Below, one piece after another: positions 1-10,378 of a stretch of DNA of 64,000 bases; position 1 is the first letter of the stretch; each line of letters begins with the position of its first letter. Source of the stretch: Monosporascus cannonballus (Eukaryota; Ascomycota; Sordariomycetes; Xylariales); assembly GCA_004154925.1 (NCBI GenBank), contig QJNS01000218.1, positions 62,001 through 126,000 of the forward strand, in the 5' to 3' direction. Both the position numbers and the translations under genes were made by a program. The notes below the pieces were generated by a model. That model was not told the origin of the DNA, ran no database searches, and saw only the letters and a list, made by a program, of their open reading frames with translations.

Positions 1-1
1 T

Positions 2-457
2 GACCTGGAGCACACGAGCGAGGCCGTCTTCGACCGTATGTACAACATCAACGTCAAGGGCCCCTACTTCCTGGCTCAGAAGGCCGTCCCGCACATGCCG
101 CCCGGCGGCCGCATCATCTTCGTCTCGACCGGCATCGCGCACAACAGCGCCGTGCCGCCCCCGTACCTGCTGTACGCCTCGACCAAGGGCGCCGTCGAGC
201 AGATGACGCGTGTCATGGCCAAGGACCTCGCGAGGAGGGGCATCACGGTCAATTGCGTTGCGCCGGGCCCAACCGCGACGGAGCTCTTCATGGACGGGAA
301 GCCCGAGGCAATGGTGAAGGCCATCGCGGCCCAGAGCCCGTTCAATCGCCTGGGAGACCCGGCTGATATTGCGGATGTGGCTGCTTTTCTAGCCGGACCG
401 GAGAGCCGGTGGGTTTCTGGACAGGTTATCGGTGCTAATGGCGCTGCATTCGTATGA
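2..457 (+). CDS. Short-chain dehydrogenase/reductase, 3' part
   Basis: This is the C-terminal ~150 residues of a classical SDR oxidoreductase. The frame is open from base 2 and the start lies outside the window. Visible SDR marks are the Asn of NINVKG, the catalytic Ser in IIFVSTG, the YxxxK pair in YASTKG, and the NCVAPGP stretch that follows the active site. The tail (GDPADIADVAAFLAGPE, then VSGQVIGANG) is the usual SDR C-terminus, so the protein ends normally. The family reduces ketones or oxidises alcohols with NAD(P)H. The fungal members it most resembles are the 3-oxoacyl-ACP-reductase-like cytosolic enzymes, but the substrate cannot be told from this part. The Rossmann TGxxxGxG motif is not in the window. 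Confidence 0.9.
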   Translation, partial: DLEHTSEAVFDRMYNINVKGPYFLAQKAVPHMPPGGRIIFVSTGIAHNSAVPPPYLLYASTKGAVEQMTRVMAKDLARRGITVNCVAPGPTATELFMDGKPEAMVKAIAAQSPFNRLGDPADIADVAAFLAGPESRWVSGQVIGANGAAFV

Positions 458-875
458 GCGATGCTGACAAGGAGGAAATACAATAGGCGTTTGGCATAGC
501 AATGACTGGAGGCCACAAGGAGCCACAAGGCTGGCAGGCGACGGTTATGGCCGTAGAGGACAAATGCGGTAAGAATTTGTTACGGCGCAAAGACGGAGCC
601 GATATTGCTCTAGCTGGCCATCGACGTCTTATATACCCTCAATGCGACAGAATCACATTCGCATGTGTTATAAGTTCTACTGTACTTCGTCGCTTCCGAC
701 CTAATACATTACGCTTTCCGTCCGTACTTTGTTGACCGTTTGGAATCAACCACGATCCCCTACAAGGGACAACTGTAGGCGCATAACAAAAGTATTCAAT
801 GTCATTGCGTTTGGAGGCTCCAGACATCCAGAGTACTCTGAATAGTTGAAGGGCAAAGGAGATAAGGAGCTAAAC

Positions 876-1037
876 TGTCGTGGAAAAGGCCCCCCCTTTT
901 CTGTTGGGCAGCAATATCGGAGCCCAAGAGCCCTATACCAGTGGATCACCCACAACAAGTGGGATCAACACTTCCTAGCTTCCTACAAGTCAATATATCC
1001 TCAAGAGCTGTGCACCTGATCCTTAGTAAGTGTGACA
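876..1037 (-). mobile_element. Short LTR-like element, copy 1
   Basis: This 162 bp unit reads TGTCACACTTACTAAGG... on the minus strand and ends in ...GACA, so it has TG...CA termini. It is flanked by the direct repeat TAAAC (871-875 and 1038-1042), which is the target duplication expected of an integrase-inserted element. The sequence closely matches the copy at 53562-53728 over its first ~110 bp, including the central GATCCCACTTGTTGTGGG hairpin, and its 3' part differs. Size and ends suggest a solo LTR or a very small non-autonomous LTR element. It has no coding capacity. Confidence 0.75.
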
Positions 1038-1298
1038 TAAACACTGCCCAATACAATGCTCTGGTTCTTGTTATAGCCCGACACTGTTAGTGGTAACCAT
1101 TTGAGAAGCTGTCTTCAAGAAGTCCGAATAATTCAGGCGATAGATAGTACGTATTTGACCGCCTGCCGTCTGGCTCCTACTTCAGGCTCGCCCAACTGTG
1201 GATCCCGCGGCCACTGGTCTCGCGCCTTGCAATGACGCTCAGTCGCCGGGCGTCCGTGTAAAATAGACCAGCTCCCCATCCTTGGTCGATTTATAATG

Positions 1299-1478
1299 TG
1301 TCTCCTTTCACACTAAAGGGAGCAAATGCACAGCTCTTGGGGGCTATATTGATAACTCGAAGCTAAAGAACGCTGATCCCACTTTGTGTGGGTGATCCAC
1401 TGATGTATAGGGCTTCGGAAAGGGAATAAGGTTGTTAGGGGAAGTCCCTGAAGCTCTAGGGGCCCCTTTTCTGTGACA
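1299..1478 (+). mobile_element. Short LTR-like element, copy 2
   Basis: This is a diverged relative of the repeats at 876-1037 and 53562-53728. Shared blocks are GCACAGCTCTTG, GCTGATCCCAC...GTGGGTGATCCACTG, ATAGGGCT, and the CCCTTTTCTGTGACA terminus. It lies in the opposite orientation to copy 1, about 260 bp away, so the pair forms an imperfect inverted repeat. No matching 5 bp duplication was found at the assumed ends. The left end is uncertain, because TGTGTCTCC and TGTCTCC are both possible. Confidence 0.6.
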
Positions 1479-2554
1479 CTTCTCTTTCCCCTCCGCTCAC
1501 CTCAGTCCGCTACCTTAGACTGCACCCTGTCGTTCGGCCTGCGCCGGCCGTTCGTTCCGCTCTTTGCACGCTGTTCCGTTCGAGTTAACAGTTCCGCTAC
1601 AGCTACTCCCATTCCTGTGAAATGCTCTTTATTGCTTAGATTTTCGATCAACCGCCTTGAACGAAAGTGACCACAGGGGCAACCCCACAGCCATAGCAGA
1701 TACCAATTTAAAATTCATGGAAAATTCAGCTCGTTTCTCCCATTAGTAACGAGTAGGATGCCAGCAGCGGTCAGGATAAGTTTGTATAGCTCAATATTTT
1801 CGGATACGCTGCTAGGCGCAATTCGATGGATCGTCGAAAGACGTCGGACAATAACGGTGGGGGACTTCGTGACTTGCGTCTTGACGTGATGGTGACGGAC
1901 TGTGTCTTGCGGGTGTTATGATAGAGGCTTGGAAAAACAGTGCTTCGGCTAACGACTGCGAAAGGTTAGTAAAAAGATTTGGGGTTCTAAAGCACGTAAC
2001 ATTTCACGGTGCAGCGCAACTTGCCTCCAGCAGCTCCTTTTCTTTGTCGGCTCAGGAACCAAATGAAAAACCGTAGCAATGGGCCCGCCCTCACTGGAGC
2101 GGAACTAATTTGGAGCTGAGGTTATAAATTTTAGACGAGGCAGCTTATATGTGCTCTCAAGTCTTGTGGTCGTAAGAGGGTATGGATCTAGAGGGTCGGA
2201 CCTGTGTGTCGATGGTTTTCTGTTCATCGGGATATAACGAAGCGGGAAATAAACGCTAATATATACCACCTTGGAGGCCTGTCAGCGAAAATGGTGAAGT
2301 ACGGAGTGAAAGGCAGAAGAAGGAGCCTAGACGGTAGTTCGTAGTATGGGTAGTAAATAGATGACCATTAATGCCTGTCTCTCCCTAACTGCTCGGGGCG
2401 AAGCCCCTATATATACACAAACCGGACCCTCACTGGTGGGCGCTAGGCCCCAGAAAGGGAGTCTCACCTCGATACCTGATAAGGGCATAACCACTGTTCA
2501 CTTCGGATCTGATTGCATGGGCTGGACAGGCACAAAACGGTGGATTACGGACGA

Positions 2555-2691
2555 AAATCTGCCTCATGAGCCCATACAGGCACTGCGCCTCATTGTCGTG
2601 GTATATTCTGCATGCTAGATAGACATTAAACTCGGTGGCATATTGAAATCTGCCTCATAAGCTATGCAAGCACTGCGCCTCACATCACGGC
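2555..2691. repeat. Diverged direct repeat, ~47 bp unit twice
   Basis: The block AATCTGCCTCATGAGC...CACTGCGCCTCA at 2555-2601 recurs in diverged form at 2645-2691, separated by about 43 bp. The differences include several transitions. No coding or regulatory role is visible. Confidence 0.5.
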
Positions 2692-4009
2692 GTAGACCGC
2701 ATACGTTGATATTGATATAATAGGCTTATCTCACTGGACCTTGTGGACGAGACAATACGGACCTGACAAAACAAATGATCATGGCAATGTCTCAAGGGTC
2801 GAGGGACGCTAGTCTTCTGCTCTGCAAAACTATCAATAAATACACATAGAGTTATGCTCAATGAATCGCTCTGCTGGATGGATCCAACCTGTCTCTGGTG
2901 AGCCGGCTCGCAGACTCAATGGTAACCCCGTCAGTTCTCCCATTTGGAAACTTGCCAGCAGGCTACCCGAAGCTTGCGGGTTTCATGAGCAAGGCCAAGG
3001 AGTATGCTATTTTCCGCAAGATCCAGTCCTTAAATGCTCGAAACCTACTTTACTATCAAAGAGAATCGACCGACCTGGAAGCTCAATTGCGGCAGGTCTT
3101 ACGATAGTGGCCATGATAGCCCTACATAATGAGCAAAGAGAACCTCCCAGGTTCGCCATCGTTGCAGTGTTCACGCTGCTTGTTGCTGGAGTCTTATCGC
3201 TCTGCGGAGCAAGGAAAGCCGAAGTTTTAATGGGAACTATTGGGTAAGTTGCGTTACTAGGTAAGAAGATTAAACTGCTGACATGTGTAAGATATGCCGC
3301 AGTATTGGTTGTATTCGTATCGGCTGGTTGAAGATCGTCAATGCAATTGCAAGAGACATGAGGATAGAATGCAATAAAGCCCTCGTTTAACGAACTAAGG
3401 AACGAAGGGAGCGGAAACAAAGAGTTATTGTATCAAAAATCGTCTTCCTTAGTAACGAACTTTCGCATTTGGATGTTGGCCCGTCCCAAATAGGGAAGTA
3501 AAGGTAAGCACAGCAGGCGGCCCTTGCTTCTACTGTTGATGCTGGCATGGGATTATCTGGGGAAGTAGAGCGACATAAACAGTTGCCAAACTAAAAGCGG
3601 TCCGTCGCGGGGACTAACTTAGGCCGGCTGTAGGGGTTCCGGGAAAATGTTTGCAGATTAATGAGGATTTCCCATATCCCACATCAACCCCACATGTCCT
3701 ACCTTGTAAGTCTGTATTGACGTTGTACCAAGGAGCCCCCCCTAATTGGCGCCCCGACCCAGCCCCGCTGCGCCGGGTCTTCTGGAGACAGGCCAACCTA
3801 TCAGATGGTAGTCTTTCGCTTCCAAGCCTGCAATGCGAGGCAACACACGCCAACTGCAGATCTCGAAAGACGAAGGCTGTGATCTTATGAAAAGCATAAT
3901 AACTGGGGACAAGCGGGCAATTTAAGATGGCCACAGCCATGTTCGGATGGCTTCGATGCGGGTGACGATGTAACCTCAGATTCTATCCTCTCAACCGTAG
4001 AGTACAATT

Positions 4010-6192
4010 ATGATTTGCGAAGTTTGTCGTGAGGGATTAGAAGGGATCTGGGACCCTGCGAAGACCAAGAGGATCGGTCTTCTGAGGGACTTCCCTGATG
4101 TGATGCATCTCCTGCACCCGGATGTGGAGGACGAAGATGGCTTCGAGGTGGTCCTGAGTAAGTACCTCCTGAGACGGGGCTGTGTCCGGGAGAGGCTTAC
4201 TTAGTGTCCAACCATAGATGAATACGATGTACTTGAGCCAGAACAATTCGTCTTCGGTCACCACGCGGATTACGACTCGCTGCTCCGGTCAAAGGAGCAA
4301 GGATGCGTGACCTGCAATCAGTTCGGTGAGGTGAATGACCGTGACGACGAGAACGAGCATCTCAAAGAGCTGGGTTATTACTCGGTGTTCACCGTCAATC
4401 TCTCTCGTAGAGACATCCCACGACCCCTGATGACTGTCTTCTCAGGGGAGCCGCTGGAGCAGTTCCCCCACGAGATGGTGCTTCACGATGGTGAGTCACA
4501 GGAGATTATACTTGCCCTAATCGAAGAAATTGTTCTTATAATGGCGTAGAAAACGATAGTGTCAACGCGGCTATCACGCCATCCACATCGGATGCCATGA
4601 CATGGGTCTTAATAGAAACATGGCTAGAACGATGTAAAGATGCCCACAGCAAATGCGCCACTCAAGCATTAGGAGGGTTCACGCCGACCCGCCTCCTCGA
4701 GCTGAGTATCAGCGGGGACCAGCGAGTCTTCCGCCTGGTCTCCGGGACCCAACTGGAACCCGGAGAACGCTACGCCACGCTGAGCCACTCCTGGGGTAAG
4801 GGGCCCGCAGAAGAGAAACTGAGGCTCCTGGAGGCAACGGAGCGCGCGCTGCGGGACGGCATGCCCGTCAATACCCTCCCGCTACTGTTCCGGCACGCCT
4901 TCGAGGTGATATCGCGGTTCGAGATCCGTTACCTGTGGATCGACCGGCTCTGCATCGTGCAGGACTCAGCTAGCGACTGGCGCGACGAGGCGGCCACCAT
5001 GCAGACGGTGTATCGAAACGGGTTCCTGAACATCGCGGCGCTCGGCGCCCGCGACGACAGGGACGGGTGCTTCTTCGAGCGGGACCCGGCTCGCGTGGCG
5101 CCCACGGTCTTCCGGCTCGGCGCCGGAGGGGACCGGCGGGCGCTATACAGGCTCGAGGCCGAGGACGAGTCCTGGCGGTCGACGTTCGTGGGGCCGCTGC
5201 TCGTGCGGGCGTGGGTGCTGCAGGAGCGCTTGCTCGCCGCGCGCAACCTGTACTTCGGCCGGAAGCAGGTGTTCTGGGAGTGTTGCGAGGCCAACCACTG
5301 CGAGACGTTCCCGAGAAAGATGCTGATGAAGCCGCCGCCCGCGCCGGGCAAACCGGCATCGATGGCGACCCAGACGGATGCCACGGCGTACGCTTGGAAG
5401 TCGTTGATCAATGCGCAGGACAAGCGGGTCCGTCAGGGGAGCCTGCTGGACCAGTGGGATTCGGCCGTGCAGAGGTACTGCGAGTGCAGCCTCACGTTCC
5501 CGAACGACAAGCTCGTCGCTCTGTCAGGATTAGCCAAGCACATAGGTGGTAAACTAAGCGAGGTCGTCTGGCCGCATGACACGTACCTGGCCGGATTATG
5601 GAGGACTTCCATGCCGAGGAGCCTGCTATGGAGGGTGAATGGGCAAGGGCGCAAGCCGCCCATGTATCGTGCTCCTTCATGGTCCTGGGCATCCCTCGAC
5701 GGGAACGTCATTATCCCGGTGGGAGGTCCTCCCTGGTATGCCGACGTTGTAGACGCCTGTGTACACCTACAGGACGGAGACGTGACGGGCCAAGTTGCCG
5801 GAGCTCAAATGCGCCTCCGCGGCCCGCTCTGTCTCGCGGGGGGCATCACCCGAAGCAAGGAGCGGCGTGACCGTCGCAAGAGGATAAGATCTTTTCGTCA
5901 CCCAGACACGATCGCCCCCATGGATCTTGACTCCGATAGCGCCTATGTCCAGTTCGATACCGACGATGACGAGTATGACGAGGTCACGGTGGTGATATTC
6001 CGTGTGGATCCTCTACACCGACTCTCCTTGATAGACTGCAAAGGACTCGCAATGGTCTGCGTAGAAAATGACAACCGCTTTTACCGCCGCGTAGGCTTTG
6101 TGACGATGAAGATCAACGCAGATGAAGACGATCTTAACAATCCGAGGGAGGTGTTACATGACTGTCCAGTCGCAACAATTGATGTGTTATAG
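4010..6192 (+). CDS. HET-domain (heterokaryon incompatibility) protein
   Basis: Three exons are predicted: 4010-4157, 4218-4490 and 4550-6192. The introns are 60 and 59 nt with GTAAGT and GTGAGT donors, and all junctions keep phase, giving 687 residues. The N-terminus has the CxxC...GLEGIW cysteine region common in fungal HET proteins. The HET domain runs from about residue 215 to 365. Its hallmarks are YATLSHSWG, then IRYLWIDRLCIVQDS followed by DWRDEAATMQTVYRNGFLNI, and later RAWVLQERLLAARNLYFG with a Cys-rich patch. The C-terminal ~250 residues include PSWSWASLDG and an acidic stretch (DTDDDEYDE). HET proteins trigger cell death on fusion of genetically unlike hyphae or act in related allorecognition. 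No break is seen, so the gene looks intact, unlike the NACHT gene downstream. Confidence 0.92.
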
Positions 6193-6500
6193 GGAAGAGG
6201 GCTAGCTTCATCCGATATTAGTGGACCGCGAGTGTTTATATATAGCAAAGAAATGTGCGACGAAATTCCATGTAGGTCATGTTGTATTAAGTAGATCGTT
6301 CAAGCTCTTGATGACCTATGCTTCCAACCACTACCCAAAACTGAGGCCATTCCAGGCCATTCCCCTCCGAGCAGATAGAGCCGTCCAAGCTATCTATCAC
6401 AATAACCCTTGCGCCTACAATGTGAGTTGACTAGATGTACATATTACAGGACCATCCGTGGAATTATTGGACCAGATGCCGGATTCGGGCCGATATGGGC

Positions 6501-7316
6501 TTAGTCGCCACCCTTCTTCTTCTTCTTACCGCCGACATTCGATACGCCTGGTGTGGACGAGAGATGTACGAGCAGACGCATGTAGTCACGCTCCTTCTCC
6601 GCCTGACCTTCTTCTGTGTCATTGTACTCTCTGTGAGATGGCAGCCACTCGAAACCTTCCAGGTATGGTCTGTCCAGTTCATCGTCGGCCTGATAAATCA
6701 TGTCTTAGCGCAAGTACTCATAACGTATATCAGACAATATCACATTCGGAACATGTGACAGTGATCATATATCCCGCGAGACTTACCCTCTTCTTGTTGA
6801 GCTTATGGATGGCATCTAATGCATCCTTGATTGTTACGCCCAGCCGGTTCCGAGCCGTGACATGCGACCCGAGGGCGAATTCGAGGTCAATCGCCCTGAC
6901 CATTGGCGTTACAAGTGGGAATTTCAGAATGTCCTTATCATCGATGGTTGTCGGAGACGTGTTGATCTTCCTGCATTCGGCTCTTGATTAGTAAATGACA
7001 AGAGCTTGATTAGATGAAAGTCACAGTCAATAGTAGTGCAACTTACCATCCGGTCTTCTGCGTCTCCTTGGCTATTGTAATAGGGGTCTTTGATTCCCCT
7101 GCGGCTCATTAGAATTTCATCCTTATTACTATACTACAGGGTCGACTCCGTTAACTTACATAATTCTTTCATGCTCGCAACACCAGTGACAGCTGAACTT
7201 TTCCGCCTGGAAGCGGCCTTCTCCTTAGGGGGTGACGATGAGAGACCTTGAACGGCGGAGTCGACCTTGCTCAGAGGCTCACCGGAGGTGTCGACGTTCT
7301 TGGTTGTTTCCGCCAT
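6501..7316 (-). CDS. Small conserved fungal protein, possibly DUF6699-like
   Basis: Four exons on the minus strand are predicted: 7160-7316, 7047-7098, 6787-6970 and 6501-6689. All three donors read GTAAGT and the phases match, giving 193 residues. The N-terminal ~50 residues are Ser/Lys-rich and probably disordered. The folded core contains FPLVTPMVRAIDLEFALG, then NRLGVTIKDALDAIHKLNKK, then DRPYLEGFEWLPSHREY. The protein ends in a KKKKKGGD basic tail. The VTIKDALDAIH block resembles the core of the fungal DUF6699 family from memory, and this is not certain. The gene converges with the HET gene, with 308 bp between the stops. Its product is probably nuclear or cytosolic, since there is no signal peptide or membrane span. 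The function is unknown. Confidence 0.8.
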
Positions 7317-9024
7317 GATCGGATCGAGAGATTGTGAAAGTTGAAGGTTGGATGGAAGGGATGTTGTTGATAGCTATTGGAGCTCTTTCCGTCAGCCAAC
7401 CCATATCAACTTCGCACAATTCTCGCCGGACCATGATGTTATAAGACCATTTACCTTATAGAGCCGCTGATTATGATGATGGTTGATAGTTCGTTAGTTG
7501 TCCCTTGATGCGAAGACCAGGAGCAGTGGAAGTGCCGTTTGCTTGTAAGACGAGGTGGGATTTCGGAGGAGAGAGAAGAGGGGGACGGCAGGACGGATGG
7601 GCTTTAAAGTGAGGAGAAGAGGGGTTTCGGTCGCGGGCTTCGAATGAGGAGAACCAGGGGGGCTTTGGAGCATAGGATAGGGATCGGCGACCAGCTGATA
7701 CGGGCTGCTGTCTTTACGGTTCGAATTGCGGGAGAGGTAAGATACATTGGGCATATTAGGCCGACCACCGCACGATGGTGGTGCAGGTCATCGCGTGACT
7801 GGTAGCTCGGACTGCCGCTGAGCCCATCGTGCCAGCTGCTCGAACTATCCGGAGCTCCCCAGCGTGGCATCATACTTACCCGAACGAGTATAGCCTCCCC
7901 TCTAAATCTGGAGATCCTCCTCCTAGGAATCCGGGGGCGGGGCCGTCATGTGTCTCTATCGCTGCAGAGTGCGGGCTCCACCGGCAGTGTAAGAAGGCCC
8001 CAAGGCGCAATTGGGAATTGGAATGTTTGGATAAGGGGAGAGTAGTTGAACGCATCTCACAACGTATCTCATAAGGGGTAACAGATATTCGAGTTGAGTG
8101 TGTAAGGGGCGACTTTTACTTTCTCAAGGCAACGATGTAGACAGAAACGAACGACAGTTCGGAAACGTACGGTATCATGCCACCTCCGCTCTCATAACAT
8201 GACCCTCTCCCATCGTGCAGGGGTCTGAACATCCAGCCGACGAGTCTGGACCGAGCCACGAGCTGCTAAACTCGAAAGCTAATCGGACGATAAGAGGAAC
8301 ATATAACCCCTATAAAATCAAGTGATATGCGATGTGAGCAAAAACATTCATTAAGTCTTTAAATATACGAAAATTGCGATCGCAGCAGTCGTTAAGCAAC
8401 GGCCGTGAGTCTGTATGAAGGTGTCTCTGGTGACGCGATACAGTACCCTGCGCCATTTTCATCTGCTCGCAAGTCACTATTTGAGTTACGGGATCGGCCC
8501 ACCAATGATGGCTGACTCGAGGTTTACGGAACGACTTAATTCGGATTACAACTAGAGACGCTGAGTCCTACAGAAGCAAATAGATTTCTAAATTTTTCTC
8601 TTGCCCTGCAACTCAAGCTCTCTTTCTTCTAACCTGAAGATAGCCTCCGTGAAGCATCCGTATTAGAGAGGAAAGCCAGTCGCAGCAGTACCGTGACTTG
8701 GCTGGAGGTGGATGACGACTACTGTGGGTAGAACCGCTTTAAGTTTAGCATGCATCCACCGTCCGGCTCTGCCAAGACAGGGAACTCTCTACCAATGATC
8801 AGTTGGCGGTGACAATTGGCAACTATGGCGGGAAAGTCAATCTGGATTAAACAAGAACATCCGATTAAGGATGGGAAGAAAAGTTGAACGGAAGAGAAAT
8901 TAGGGTCATTATCCTGCGTTTAACTAACAGAGGCGCTGGTGACAAGCGACCAAGCCGAGTGAAAGCGTATCAAGTACATCACCCCTGTTTACATTACTAA
9001 CAGATAGCTGCACCTTAGCCGTTT
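7317..9024. other. Intergenic, no gene recognised
   Basis: This holds the 5' flank of the small minus-strand gene and the 3' flank of the cutinase-like gene. Open frames of 60-90 codons occur on both strands but show no domain, signal peptide or credible splice continuation. No tRNA-like structure or repeat was noticed. Confidence 0.4.
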
Positions 9025-10032
9025 TCATGCGATATCGTCGATTTCAACATTTTCGTTATAAGCTTGGAAAACGCCCTCTGCCGCTTCATCCACGGTGCCA
9101 TCGATCCCGTACCAGAAGTGTTGCGATAGTAGCATCCATCGCCGAAAGCGAAGGTGCGCGAAGTCATCGAGGAGCGTCCTGAAGTGCCTCGAAACCGCCA
9201 AGGGGAGCTGTTTGATGATGTAGTTCCTGGATCCCCTCTGCGCATCGTTTAGTCTGGCGTCGTCGAATTCCTCCCACATCGCCTTCAGGCGGCTACCGAT
9301 GTCGAAGGGATCGGTGAACAAGTCCGATGGGCTACTGCAGAGGGGGTCGGGAGACGTCATCTGACGGTACGACAGCTCACCGATACTCTCTGGAAGAGTG
9401 GGAAAAGAGACGGCGTCGCTCCAGATCCTGTATGGGTCACCGAATGTCACGAGAGCAATAACTCTGTCACGTGCATCGTCTTCGAGATAGCCGATGCTTT
9501 TACGAGCGCAGAGCGCGCCCTGGCTAGGTGATCGTGAGAAGAGCAAGAACGTCATACTCGCCGAGCTCAACTTACCTCCAACCGGATATGACGAATCTGG
9601 TCTCGGGGCAGAGCGATGCGAACTGCTGCACATCTCTCGCGAGGCCTATCGCACAGATCCCCGATCCACCCTCCTCGATGTACCCAGCCATATCCGCCGC
9701 ATAATCGCCAGCGCTCACACCCTGGAATGCCAGCGAGGGGAACTTCGCGTGAGGGCTTCGCGCCAGTATGGCCCAACCCAGAGGCCAACATTCCTAGGTC
9801 AATGTCAGCGATGATGGTCAGACTTGCATGAGGCGTAGACCTAGCACCCTAAATCGAAAGTCCCCCGGGCAAAGATGACGGCGATGTCTGGGTCGGGTGC
9901 GCCCTCATCGCCACTCAGAATACCGACCCACTCGTCGGCGACACCATCAATCTCTGGGACGGGACTGAGCTCTGCCGACGCCGCGGTCAGCAGCGTGATG
10001 AGGGCAAAATCCTCGAATACCAGAGACTCCAT
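9025..10032 (-). pseudogene. Cutinase-like serine esterase, frameshifted
   Basis: Exons are 9848-10032, 9576-9793 and 9025-9523, with 54 and 52 nt introns. The start ATG at 10032 opens a hydrophobic leader ending near TLLTAASA, which fits a secreted protein. Cutinase marks follow in order: IAVIFARGTFDLG, then GNVGLWVGPYW across intron 1, then LAFQGVSAGDYAADM. Intron 2 then joins the two halves of GWSQGA, which carries the nucleophilic Ser. FGDPYR follows, then the DPLC Asp region and an AHL histidine. Between WREALT and KFPSLAF the frame slips, consistent with one missing base near 9745-9755, and reading straight on meets a stop within about a dozen codons. The Asp-to-His spacing (about 60 residues) is longer than in small cutinases. 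It is either a decayed gene or an assembly error. Cutinases hydrolyse cutin and other esters outside the cell. Confidence 0.75.
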
Positions 10033-10378
10033 ACTTACGACTACCCGCAACTCAAGTGGCGAGAGTCGCGTGTGCTGATAGTTGGGGTGAGCGGTGCTGT
10101 TTGAGTTCTTCTACGCAGCGGTGATTTCTCCGTTGTCTTATCCTTTGGGCCAACTCCCAACCGGTTGATCTTCCTCTTGCATGCCGATCTACCCGCACCG
10201 GCCGGCTGGCCTTCCCTTGCGCAAGCCAATCTCCACTCAGCTCCCCGATCGCGAAGGCATCTGTCTCCGCGACTACCTGTTGTCATCTGAGTTCGGTATC
10301 CTGAGACGCACAGGCCGAGTTGGATAGTATCAAGCGCCACCGAATAGACAACCTTTAAAACTTCTATGCCGCTTGGAA
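10033..10378. other. Intergenic gap between two minus-strand genes
   Basis: This is about 345 bp between the 3' end of the NACHT gene and the cutinase-like start codon. It should contain the cutinase promoter. No motif was recognised. Confidence 0.4.

Larger units (their letters stand above)
458..4009. other. Gene-poor interval with repeat copies
   Basis: No reading frame here has recognisable protein features, and the open frames are short and unrelated to each other. The interval holds two copies of a ~165 bp LTR-like repeat (876-1037 and about 1299-1478) and a diverged ~47 bp duplication (2555-2601 and 2645-2691). Base composition is ordinary and lacks the AT bias of the RIP island. The stretch just before 4010 is presumably the promoter of the HET gene. 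Confidence 0.5.

Noticed and set aside
5067..5552. Alternative frames inside the HET exon
   Set aside because: These are GC-rich shadows of the HET domain coding frame.
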